Origin: an uncultured Moraxellaceae bacterium
GTDB lineage: Bacteria; Pseudomonadota; Gammaproteobacteria; Pseudomonadales; Moraxellaceae
Direction of reading: 5' to 3'
DNA length: 14,789 nt
Assembly (NCBI GenBank): GCA_937952925.1
Contig: CALFYA010000266.1
Span: forward strand, 1 to 14,789
Positions 7,730-13,690 of this stretch are shown piece by piece. The translations under genes were made by a program, and so were the position numbers. Below the pieces are notes generated by a model, which was not told the DNA's origin, searched no databases, and saw only the letters and a list, made by a program, of their open reading frames with translations. Within the stretch, counting starts at the first letter, position 1; every line of letters starts with the position of its first letter.

Positions 7730-8281
7730 TCATCCTTGTAGATTCGGCCAGACATACGCCGCCCATCCCCACACCGCCCCTGCCGCAAACACACCCGCCA
7801 AAATATCATCGAGCATAATGCCAAAACCGCCATGCACACGGCGATCCAACTCACCAATCGGCCACGGTTTCCAGATATCAAACAACCGAAAAAAACCAAA
7901 CGCCACCAGTACATGCAACATGCCGATCATCGACGCTGAAATCAAGCCCAATGCCACCAGTGGCAACAGTGCCATCGACTGCCCAACAAATTCGTCCCAG
8001 ACAATCCGACCATCGTCATGTACACCCATCAATTGTGCGGTTTTGCCACAAATGGGAATACCAATCCCCATCATCACCACCACCACCAGCAACGACGGCC
8101 ACAGCCCCAGCCACACCCACAACGGTGCCAGACAGAGCACCGCAAACGACGCCACCGTACCTGGTGCTTTGGGCGCCAGCCCTGTGCCCAATCCAACGCC
8201 AAGCGCATACCACAGGCGGTCAATGCCACGCATACTGTGCCACTGATGGGCATCATTAAGGGGATGTTGTTGTTGAGTCAA
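7730..8281 (-). CDS. pgpA: Phosphatidylglycerophosphatase A
   Basis: This inner-membrane phosphatase removes phosphate from phosphatidylglycerophosphate to give phosphatidylglycerol. Family motifs are clear: GVGLGTGLAPKAPGTVAS (about 28-45), HDDGRIVWDEFVGQ (88-101) with the acidic residues thought to form the metal site, FFRLFDIWKPWPI (130-142) and GGFGIMLDDILAG (151-163). Membrane segments lie around 46-78, 104-132 and 157-178. The start is uncertain. A TTG at 8281, ten bases after an AGGA and overlapping the end of thiL by 26 bases, gives 183 residues and keeps the NDAHQWHSM stretch, which looks like part of the family N-terminus. The first ATG is at 8233 (167 residues) and has no Shine-Dalgarno. 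Overlap with thiL implies translational coupling. Confidence 0.95.
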   Translation of the reverse strand: MTQQQHPLNDAHQWHSMRGIDRLWYALGVGLGTGLAPKAPGTVASFAVLCLAPLWVWLGLWPSLLVVVVMMGIGIPICGKTAQLMGVHDDGRIVWDEFVGQSMALLPLVALGLISASMIGMLHVLVAFGFFRLFDIWKPWPIGELDRRVHGGFGIMLDDILAGVFAAGAVWGWAAYVWPNLQG

Positions 8282-9200
8282 AATGCATAAATCCTGTGTG
8301 AGTCCACGCGCTGATCTGTCCTTGACAGCTTAACGACAATCCCTGCTGTGCGGTAATCTGCCCAATCACCTGTACCGGCGTATTGGTCTGTGCTGCCCAC
8401 TCTTGTAATACAGGCCATGCATGCGGTGCAATCGTTAAACACAGCTCATAGTCATCGCCACCCGACAACACCAACTGTTGCTGCTCAGGCAATGGCAAAG
8501 TAGCCAGCAACGGATGGATCGGAATCGCCGACCAATCAAGCACGGCACCCACACCACTTTGCCGCAATAGGTGCCCCAAATCTTGGGCTAAACCATCGGA
8601 AATATCGAGCATGGCATGGGCAACACCACGCAAACCTTGGGCAAAGGCCACACGGGGGATCGGTCGATCCAAGCGATGTTGCAGCGCACTGTGCGGATGG
8701 CGTAGCGCATACGCCGCATCGCCAATACTACCGGTCACCACCACATAATCGCCCACTTGTGCACCGCTTCTGCGGATCGCCTGCCCGCTTGCCACACTGC
8801 CCAGCGCAGTGATGGTGATCGACAATAGCGGACTTTTGGTGGTATCGCCGCCAATCAACTGCACGCCATGTTGCTGTGCCAAATCAAACAAGCCTTGGCG
8901 AAATTGCGCCAACCATACCGGATCGGCATCGGGCACACTCAAGGCCAACAGCACCATACGCGGACGCGCGCCCATCGCCGCCACATCCGACAAATTGACC
9001 GCCAAGGCTTTCCAGCCAATCGAGTACGCATCGGTGTCTAACGGAAAATGTCGTCCTGCCACGAGGGTATCGGTGGTGATCACCCACTCTTCGCCCGCTT
9101 GCGGGGCAACAATCGCGCAGTCATCCCCAATCCCCAAACGCACCATTGCATCGGTGGTCGGTTCGACAAAAAACTGACGGATCAACTCAAATTCATTCAT
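8256..9200 (-). CDS. thiL: Thiamine-monophosphate kinase
   Basis: ThiL phosphorylates thiamine monophosphate to the cofactor thiamine pyrophosphate in the cytoplasm (PurM/AIR-synthase superfamily). From the ATG at 9200 the protein has 314 residues, normal for the family. Motifs in order: GIGDDCAIV (23-31), TTDTLVAGRHF (42-52) and the metal-binding NLSDVAAMGA (69-78), GGDTTKSPL (117-125), VTGSIGDAA (155-163), DISDGLAQDLGHL (about 205-217) and SGGDDYEL (about 250-257). A GTG at 9230 in the same frame would add ten residues but lies inside a terminator-like stem and is unlikely. The only G-rich Shine-Dalgarno candidate before the ATG is the GGGGG in the 3' arm of that hairpin. The gene overlaps pgpA at its 3' end. 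Confidence 0.96.
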   Translation of the reverse strand: MNEFELIRQFFVEPTTDAMVRLGIGDDCAIVAPQAGEEWVITTDTLVAGRHFPLDTDAYSIGWKALAVNLSDVAAMGARPRMVLLALSVPDADPVWLAQFRQGLFDLAQQHGVQLIGGDTTKSPLLSITITALGSVASGQAIRRSGAQVGDYVVVTGSIGDAAYALRHPHSALQHRLDRPIPRVAFAQGLRGVAHAMLDISDGLAQDLGHLLRQSGVGAVLDWSAIPIHPLLATLPLPEQQQLVLSGGDDYELCLTIAPHAWPVLQEWAAQTNTPVQVIGQITAQQGLSLSCQGQISAWTHTGFMHFDSTTTSP

Positions 9201-9240
9201 GACAAACAAAACCCCCACTGCGGATGCCACAGTAGGGGTT
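9200..9240 (-). terminator. Terminator-like hairpin between nusB and thiL
   Basis: On the minus strand, AACCCCTACTGTGG, a CAT loop and CCGCAGTGGGGGTT pair over 14 positions with two G-T wobbles and no mismatch (9227-9240 with 9210-9223). The stem is followed directly by TTGTTTGTC. It has the form of an intrinsic terminator, yet thiL's ATG follows only nine bases after the stem and its likely ribosome binding site is in the 3' arm. It may therefore act as partial terminator and as translational occluder. Confidence 0.8.
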
Positions 9241-9263
9241 GTCGCTCCAGCTTTTGCTGCTGC

Positions 9264-9800
9264 TTACTCATCTGCCTCATCGGCATGTGTCGCAGGTGCG
9301 GATTCATCTACCAGTGGTGCAGGCGGCTCATCACCGGTTTCTTCGTAGCGCAAATGACGTGCCAGTTTATCGAGCACGCCATTGATAAACTTATGGCTAT
9401 CGGTTGCCCCGAAGTGCTTGACCAGCTCAATCGCTTCGTCAATCACCACTTTGTAGGGGATTTCGACCCGATCACGCAGCTCAAAAGTGCCAATGCGCAG
9501 CACCGCACGCTCCACGCCATCCAATGAATCAAAATCACGATCAATCACTTGGCTAATCAAGCGATCCAGCCGCTCATGATCACGGATAATCAAGGTCAGC
9601 ATTTGCTGATAATACTGAGTATCGACCTTGTGCATCGCATTTTCGGCATGGGTACGCGCCATGATGTCATGCGAAGGATTGCTGGTCAGATGCCATTCAT
9701 ACAACCCCTGCAAGGCAAAGCGGCGCGCTTTACGCTGTGCCGCTTGCTGTGCACGCAGTGCGTTTTTGCTCGGGTCAAAACGAGGTTTTTGCTGACTCAT
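9264..9800 (-). CDS. nusB: Transcription antitermination protein NusB
   Basis: NusB binds boxA RNA together with NusE (ribosomal protein S10) and supports antitermination on rRNA operons. The 178-residue protein shows the all-helical NusB fold sequence: RKARRFALQGLYEWHL near residues 22-37, LDRLISQVIDRDFDSLDGVE at about 76-95, then VLRIGTFELRDRVEIPYKVV (about 98-117), INEA-type VIDEAIELVKHFGATDSHKF and INGVLDKLAR. A Gly/Asp/Glu/Pro-rich tail of some 28 residues after HLRYEE extends beyond the usual end. The ATG at 9800 shares its A with the last base of the ribH stop (TGATG), so translation is probably coupled to ribH. A GTG at 9803 is a possible but less likely start. Confidence 0.96.
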   Translation of the reverse strand: MSQQKPRFDPSKNALRAQQAAQRKARRFALQGLYEWHLTSNPSHDIMARTHAENAMHKVDTQYYQQMLTLIIRDHERLDRLISQVIDRDFDSLDGVERAVLRIGTFELRDRVEIPYKVVIDEAIELVKHFGATDSHKFINGVLDKLARHLRYEETGDEPPAPLVDESAPATHADEADE

Positions 9801-10270
9801 CACAGTGCCTTCAGCAAATTCACCATTTCAATGGCGGTCAATGCGGCATCTGCGCCTTTGTTGCCCGCTTTGGTACCCGCACGCTCAATCGACTGCTCAA
9901 TGCTGTCGGTGGTCAGCACGCCAAAAATCACCGGCAAGCCCGACTCAAGGCCAACCACGCCCAAGCCTTTGGCGCACTCACCGGCCACATATTCAAAGTG
10001 TGGTGTACCGCCGCGAATCACCGCACCGAGCGCCACAATCGCGTCATATTTGCCCGACTGTGCCAATTTTTTGGCCACCACCGGCAATTCCCATGCACCG
10101 GGTGCACGCACGATGGTGATTTGGCTATCTTGCACGCCATGACGCTTCAAGGTATCGAGTGCACCGTCAAGCATCGGCTCGACCACAAAGCTGTTGAAAC
10201 GACCGACCAAGATGGCATAACGGCCTTCATTGCCCAAATGCAATTGGCCTTCAATGGTTTGAATCGACAT
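9800..10270 (-). CDS. ribH: 6,7-dimethyl-8-ribityllumazine synthase
   Basis: RibH condenses the RibB product (dihydroxybutanone phosphate) with the pyrimidine ribitylamine intermediate to lumazine, the penultimate step of riboflavin synthesis; the enzyme is usually an icosahedral or pentameric assembly. From the ATG at 10270 it has 156 residues, the usual length. Motifs: ILVGRFNSFVVEPML (20-34), VRAPGAWELP (54-63), ALGAVIRGGTPHFEYVA (80-96), with His91 matching the catalytic histidine, and FGVLTTDSIEQSIER (116-130), ending LTAIEMVNLLKAL. GGAG lies about nine bases before this ATG. An in-frame ATG at 10291 would overlap that site and is rejected. It lies 51 bases after ribBA and overlaps nusB by one base. 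Confidence 0.97.
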   Translation of the reverse strand: MSIQTIEGQLHLGNEGRYAILVGRFNSFVVEPMLDGALDTLKRHGVQDSQITIVRAPGAWELPVVAKKLAQSGKYDAIVALGAVIRGGTPHFEYVAGECAKGLGVVGLESGLPVIFGVLTTDSIEQSIERAGTKAGNKGADAALTAIEMVNLLKAL

Positions 10271-10321
10271 GGTGTAATCTCCGGTCAGCATCGCAAATGC
10301 AGTAACTGTGAAAAAATGGGC

Positions 10322-11422
10322 TTAGGCTTGGGGTGAGACGTACTCGACCACTTCCAAATCAAAGCCAGACAATGCATTAAACTTCAGGGGCGAGCTGAGC
10401 AAGCGCATTTGGCGCACGCCCAATTCACGCAAAATCTGAGCGCCCGCACCAATGCTACGGTATTGCTGTGCGCCAAGTGATGGCGCGGGCTTGCTGCAAT
10501 TGAAGGCATCCAAGGCTGCGCCCAAATCAACCGGCTCTTGTTGACCAATCCACACCAACACGCCGCGCTCGCTATCAGCCAAGGTATCGAGTACCGAGTG
10601 GATATCCCACACCGGTTTGCCTTGGTAGCCTGCGCCAAACAAATCACGCATCGGGTTAAAGCCGTGTACCCGCACGGTGGTCACCCCTTCACTGGGGTTG
10701 CCCTTGACCAATGCAAGATGGGTATCGGGTGTGCCGCGCTCGCTAAAGCGATACAAGGTAAACGTCCCGTGAATGGTGTTCAGCACTTGCTGATCAACAA
10801 TCTCTACGGTTTTTTCATTCAAAATCCGGTAATGGATCAGATCGGCAATCGTACCGATTTTGAGGTTGTGTTTTTCGGCAAACACTTCCAAATCTGGACG
10901 ACGCGCCATGGTGCCGTCTTCATTCATCACTTCGACGATTACGGCGGCAGGCTCAAGACCGGCCAAACGCGCCAAATCACAACCCGCTTCGGTATGACCT
11001 GCACGGTGCAAGACGCCACCGGGCTGTGCCATCAGTGGGAAAATATGACCGGGTTGCACGATATCAGCAGGTTTTGCCATCGGGGCGACTGCTGCTTGTA
11101 CGGTGCGAGCGCGGTCGGCGGCTGAAATACCGGTCGAGACGCCTTCGGCGGCTTCAATCGACAAGGTAAAGTTGGTGCCATGCGCGGCGCCGCTGCGTTG
11201 TACCATCAGTGGCAGGTTCAACTGCTGACAACGCTCACGGGTCAGGGTCAAACAGACCAAGCCACGCGCATGGGTAATCATAAAATTGATGTCTTCAGGG
11301 CGGACATGGGTGGCTGCCATCACCAGATCGCCTTCGTTTTCGCGATCTTCGTCATCCATCAAAATGACCATACGACCGGCACGAATATCCGCAATCAGCT
11401 CTTCGACGGTATTGAGTTTCAT
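10322..11422 (-). CDS. ribBA: Dihydroxybutanone-phosphate synthase with a degenerate GTP cyclohydrolase II-like domain (RibBA/RibBX)
   Basis: The N-terminal domain (about 1-200) is RibB, which makes 3,4-dihydroxy-2-butanone 4-phosphate from ribulose-5-phosphate. It has the acidic active-site loop DDEDRENEGD (23-32), HARGLVCL (51-58), EGVSTGISAADRARTV (93-108), PGHIFPLMAQPGGVL (124-138) and GHTEA (142-146) with the catalytic His. The C-terminal part (about 205-366) is RibA-like in layout and ends RQMRLLSSPLKFNALSGF, but the zinc-binding cysteines of GTP cyclohydrolase II are absent: the site reads VRVHGFNPMRDLFG (250-263). The QEGRGIGL block is replaced by GQQEPVDLGA. So only RibB activity is predicted; a separate ribA should exist elsewhere. 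The ATG at 11422 has AAAGGTGA just upstream; an ORF extension to 11455 via GTG is unlikely. First gene of the leftward block; no FMN riboswitch was found upstream. Confidence 0.94.
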   Translation of the reverse strand: MKLNTVEELIADIRAGRMVILMDDEDRENEGDLVMAATHVRPEDINFMITHARGLVCLTLTRERCQQLNLPLMVQRSGAAHGTNFTLSIEAAEGVSTGISAADRARTVQAAVAPMAKPADIVQPGHIFPLMAQPGGVLHRAGHTEAGCDLARLAGLEPAAVIVEVMNEDGTMARRPDLEVFAEKHNLKIGTIADLIHYRILNEKTVEIVDQQVLNTIHGTFTLYRFSERGTPDTHLALVKGNPSEGVTTVRVHGFNPMRDLFGAGYQGKPVWDIHSVLDTLADSERGVLVWIGQQEPVDLGAALDAFNCSKPAPSLGAQQYRSIGAGAQILRELGVRQMRLLSSPLKFNALSGFDLEVVEYVSPQA

Positions 11423-11602
11423 GGATTCACCTTTGGCGCAGCCAACATCTGCCACCCGAGACTGGGTCGGCTATTCTAACGGTTTTTTTGCTCATTCGCG
11501 CGATGGCATCTTTGGTTTTTTTTGGATTCTTTTGGGACACTCCTCCTACAAACCTACTTTCAGTGTCCTGCTTTGAAGCTCGCCAAATCGGATGTTCAAG
11601 GT
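11423..11602. other. Divergent intergenic region between ribBA and the manganese exporter
   Basis: This stretch should hold the leftward promoter of the rib block. The best minus-strand -10 candidate is TAGAAT (11478-11473), but no matching -35 box was found. The region has two T-rich runs on the plus strand (around 11483-11489 and 11511-11533). An inverted repeat, GGACACT (11535-11541) and AGTGTCC (11562-11568), surrounds a 20-base loop containing two copies of CCTAC or its variant. No FMN riboswitch core and no small coding sequence were seen. Confidence 0.5.
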
Positions 11603-11608
11603 TATAAT
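11603..11608 (+). promoter_or_regulatory. -10 box for the manganese-riboswitch transcript
   Basis: A perfect TATAAT lies at 11603-11608, about 15 bases before the conserved riboswitch core, so transcription should begin near 11615. No good -35 box is found at 16-18 bases; TTGAAG at 11573-11578 is too far (24 bases). The promoter may need an activator or may tolerate a weak -35. Confidence 0.6.
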
Positions 11609-11614
11609 AAAGTC

Positions 11615-11740
11615 ACTTCATTGGGGAGTAGCCGCTACGCACTGCGTAGACCCTCGTCAACATACTTGTCGCACCTCGACATGGCGTGGGTAGGCATCGG
11701 TCAATCGCAACGATTGACGATGGACTGGCAAGACCTTTGA
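11615..11740 (+). ncRNA. yybP-ykoY manganese riboswitch aptamer
   Basis: The leader of the GDT1-family exporter shows the conserved pieces of this Mn2+-sensing aptamer in order. GGGGAGTAGCC (11623-11633) matches the strongly conserved first segment. Then come a perfect hairpin CTACGC-ACT-GCGTAG (11635-11649), the conserved-looking GTCAACATAC (11656-11665), a hairpin TGTCG-CACCT-CGACA (11667-11681), and a long hairpin (11695-11722, seven plus five pairs with one bulged G). The 3' conserved segment GGCAAGACCTTTG (11727-11739) closes it, matching the AGCAAGACCUUU of the characterised lactococcal riboswitch as I recall it. The closing P1 helix (CATTGG with CCTTTG) would have two mismatches, a weak point. 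This family controls manganese exporters, which fits the gene downstream. Confidence 0.85.
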
Positions 11741-11762
11741 TACTGCGCTTCCAGACACTTGT

Positions 11763-11802
11763 GGGCTGGCGGATGCGTGGTGTCATGGGTAATCGCCAGC
11801 CC
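11763..11802 (+). promoter_or_regulatory. Expression-platform hairpin of the manganese riboswitch
   Basis: GGGCTGGCG (11763-11771) and CGCCAGCCC (11794-11802) form a perfect 9-bp GC-rich stem around a 22-base loop. It sits between the aptamer and the start codon at 11816, and ends four bases before the only Shine-Dalgarno candidate (GAG at 11807-11809). GTGTTTT follows, a weak U-tract. It could act as intrinsic terminator or as translational block. A competing pairing, CCAG-CAC (11751-11758) with GTG-CTGG (11761-11769), would break its left arm and may be the antiterminator form. Which state manganese favours is not visible. Confidence 0.6.
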
Positions 11803-11815
11803 CCTTGAGTGTTTT

Positions 11816-12379
11816 ATGGATGCCTTCCTGATTTCTACCGGCCTTGTCGCACTCGCGGAGATGGGTGATAAAACCCAGTTGCTCTCGTTATTGCTCGCCG
11901 CACGCTTTCGCAAACCCGTCCCGATTATTGCCGCGATTTTGTTTGCCACGATCCTCAATCATGCGCTTGCTGCGGCCATCGGTCAGTGGGTCACCGCGTG
12001 GGTCAGTGCTGATGTGCTGCGCTGGATGTTGGGGATTTCATTTTTGCTGATGGCCGGTTGGATGCTAATTCCCGACCAACTCGGTGATGAAGACGAAGAG
12101 ATTGCCCGTTGGCAACGCTATGGCGTGTTTGGCATGACTTTTATCTTGTTTTTTATTGCTGAAATTGGCGATAAAACTCAGATTGCCACCGTTGCCCTCG
12201 CTGCGCGTTTTGATGCGCTTGTGCCGGTACTGGCGGGCACGACCATTGGCATGATGATCGCCAATGTCCCTGCGGTACTGATTGGTGACAAAATGGCGGG
12301 CAAGCTGCCGCTCAAATGGATTCATGGGGTGGCGGCGTTGATTTTTGCAGGGCTGGGGCTGTGGGCGTTGCTAGGCTAA
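11816..12379 (+). CDS. UPF0016/GDT1-family manganese exporter
   Basis: This 187-residue inner-membrane protein belongs to the UPF0016/TMEM165-GDT1 family of divalent cation/proton antiporters, which includes the bacterial manganese exporters MneA (Vibrio) and Mnx (Synechocystis). The family duplication is plain: two copies of the E-x-G-D-K-T-Q signature, EMGDKTQLLSLLLAARF (15-31) and EIGDKTQIATVALAARF (116-132), each in the first helix of a three-helix half. A charged stretch (DEDEEIARWQR, 91-101) links the halves. The ATG at 11816 has only a weak GAG Shine-Dalgarno; an in-frame upstream GTG-type extension to 11759 would run through the riboswitch hairpin and is rejected. The riboswitch upstream gives independent support for a role in manganese efflux. 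It is convergent with the Smp-like gene. Confidence 0.94.
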   Translation: MDAFLISTGLVALAEMGDKTQLLSLLLAARFRKPVPIIAAILFATILNHALAAAIGQWVTAWVSADVLRWMLGISFLLMAGWMLIPDQLGDEDEEIARWQRYGVFGMTFILFFIAEIGDKTQIATVALAARFDALVPVLAGTTIGMMIANVPAVLIGDKMAGKLPLKWIHGVAALIFAGLGLWALLG

Positions 12380-12387
12380 CCAACACA

Positions 12388-12410
12388 AGGGGCTTGATGA
12401 TCACGCCCCT
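12388..12410. terminator. Hairpin between convergent genes, probable shared terminator
   Basis: AGGGGC (12388-12393) and GCCCCT (12405-12410) form a perfect 6-bp stem with an 11-base loop in the 53-bp gap between the exporter and the Smp-like gene. On the minus strand TTGTGTTGG follows, a poor U-tract; on the plus strand none follows. It may serve both genes weakly. Confidence 0.45.
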
Positions 12411-12432
12411 CGGCTTGATGGGTGAGCGGTGC

Positions 12433-13614
12433 TTAGTGCGCCTCACCGTCTCGCTTACCCCCCAAAATCCGCCCACGCGCATCTCCAATCAGCTTGGCCT
12501 GCTCGACGCTCAAGCCATCAATATGCATGGCTTCACGCATTTGCTGATCCAGCGGATGCTCAATATTACTCATCGGATAATGGCGCAGCAGCTCAGTGAG
12601 CACTTGATCCGGCAAATGCACCGTCACTCCACGCACCTTGGCATGTTTGAGTAAGCTTTCTGCCCATGCGGTTGCGGTTTTGTCTTGCTGCTCAGCGGCA
12701 ATCGCCACACGGGTGTACAAGGCAAAATGCTTCATCTCCCGATGGCGGCGATACACCACCTCGGTCAACACATTAAACAAACTGCCAAGCAATACGGCAT
12801 AACGTGCTTGCTCGGTGTGGGTGAGTCCGGTCAACCCCACACGCGCCCCCTGTGCGCTAAACCGCTGGCGGATTTCTACCGTCGGCTTGTCTCCTTCAGT
12901 CAATTTGCCGAGCATCTGGATGGCTTGCTCTAGCAAGGTTTGACACAGCAAAAAGTACGGCTCAGCCAAGCTAGGACTTAAGGTATCGAGCAACTGACGC
13001 GGATCATCAAAGCCAATCCACATCACCAGTGGATCATGAATCGGTGCAGGGGGTGGTGCAGGCACGACCGGTGCAGGCTCTGCTGCGGCTTGCGGTGCGA
13101 CCGGCGCACTATAAACCGCAGGTGCAGGCGCAGGCTGTGGTTTTGGACGTGCAATCACCCGATACAGCAACCACAACATGCCGTGGATCAACAGCGACAA
13201 CAACAGTGGCAGCCATTGATAACGAATCACCTCACCACGACTCGGCTCAATCAACGACACCACCACATGCCCAGAGAGCTGGCCGTCAATCATCACCTTT
13301 TGGCTAAACAACTGACCGCCACGCGTGGGTGCATTGCCGCCAGTCGCCAACACGTGTCCTTGTGCATCTTTGACTTGGATCAGCGCCACATCTGGACGCT
13401 TGGCATAACGATTGAGCAATAATGCCAAACCCACCGTATCACGCGCAGCCAGCGTCGGCAGCACATCCGCCGACAACTGATTTTGCAACAGCTCCCCTTG
13501 CGTGGCGCGGGTTTGGTCGAGTTGATGCATCGTTCCTTGGATGATCAGCACGGCATGTAAAGCAAAGCTACAAGCCAGTAAAGCGGCATAGACGCCTTGG
13601 CGGGGTGCGTTCAA
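12433..13614 (-). CDS. Smp/AhpA-like two-pass membrane protein with Pro/Ala linker and cytoplasmic domain
   Basis: A 393-residue inner-membrane protein. Segments: a first membrane helix (about 8-27), an extracytoplasmic region (28-130) with a PAS-like stretch (VALIQVKDAQGHVLATGG, 76-93), a second helix (134-155), a Pro/Ala-rich linker (157-195) and a soluble C-terminal domain (196-393) I cannot name. The N-terminal 155 residues match in layout the Smp (YtjB) family, membrane proteins once reported to affect haemolysin expression, and its position divergent from serB is the same as smp in E. coli. The C-terminal domain is extra relative to that protein. Start: an in-frame stop lies four codons upstream, and no ATG precedes the first helix, so TTG at 13614 (GGAT a few bases before) is used; Met29 would remove the helix. 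Function is unknown. Confidence 0.75.
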   Translation of the reverse strand: MNAPRQGVYAALLACSFALHAVLIIQGTMHQLDQTRATQGELLQNQLSADVLPTLAARDTVGLALLLNRYAKRPDVALIQVKDAQGHVLATGGNAPTRGGQLFSQKVMIDGQLSGHVVVSLIEPSRGEVIRYQWLPLLLSLLIHGMLWLLYRVIARPKPQPAPAPAVYSAPVAPQAAAEPAPVVPAPPPAPIHDPLVMWIGFDDPRQLLDTLSPSLAEPYFLLCQTLLEQAIQMLGKLTEGDKPTVEIRQRFSAQGARVGLTGLTHTEQARYAVLLGSLFNVLTEVVYRRHREMKHFALYTRVAIAAEQQDKTATAWAESLLKHAKVRGVTVHLPDQVLTELLRHYPMSNIEHPLDQQMREAMHIDGLSVEQAKLIGDARGRILGGKRDGEAH

Positions 13615-13625
13615 TTGGATATCCG

Positions 13626-13654
13626 GTCAAAAATGCAAGCAAATGGATTATGAT
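13626..13654 (+). promoter_or_regulatory. Probable serB promoter
   Basis: TATGAT at 13649-13654 matches the -10 consensus at five of six positions. The -35 position, 17 bases upstream, reads GTCAAA or similar and is weak. Transcription from here would start near 13661, after the in-frame ATG at 13643, which supports 13691 as the serB start codon. Confidence 0.4.
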
Positions 13655-13690
13655 TCGCCGCATCTTGTCACTCAAGCGCGAGCTGATGCA

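Noticed and set aside
8060..8100. Repetitive CACCACCACC stretch inside pgpA
   Set aside because: It encodes the valine-rich membrane helix LLVVVVMMG on the minus strand and is low-complexity coding sequence rather than a functional repeat.
9200..9263. TPP riboswitch before thiL
   Set aside because: The gap is only about 60 bases and lacks the conserved CTGAGA-type core; only a terminator-like stem is present.
9549..10336. Plus-strand open frames of nearly 200 codons across nusB and ribH
   Set aside because: Both are antisense shadows of two genes with complete motif sets.
11423..11600. FMN riboswitch before ribBA
   Set aside because: None of the conserved FMN aptamer segments was found in the leader on the minus strand.
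11759..11815. Longer start for the manganese exporter
   Set aside because: The extension would translate the riboswitch expression-platform hairpin and adds residues not expected before the first membrane helix.
13643..13690. Upstream in-frame ATG for serB at 13643
   Set aside because: It lies before the likely -10 box and has no Shine-Dalgarno; the family N-terminus MREIIL begins at 13691.
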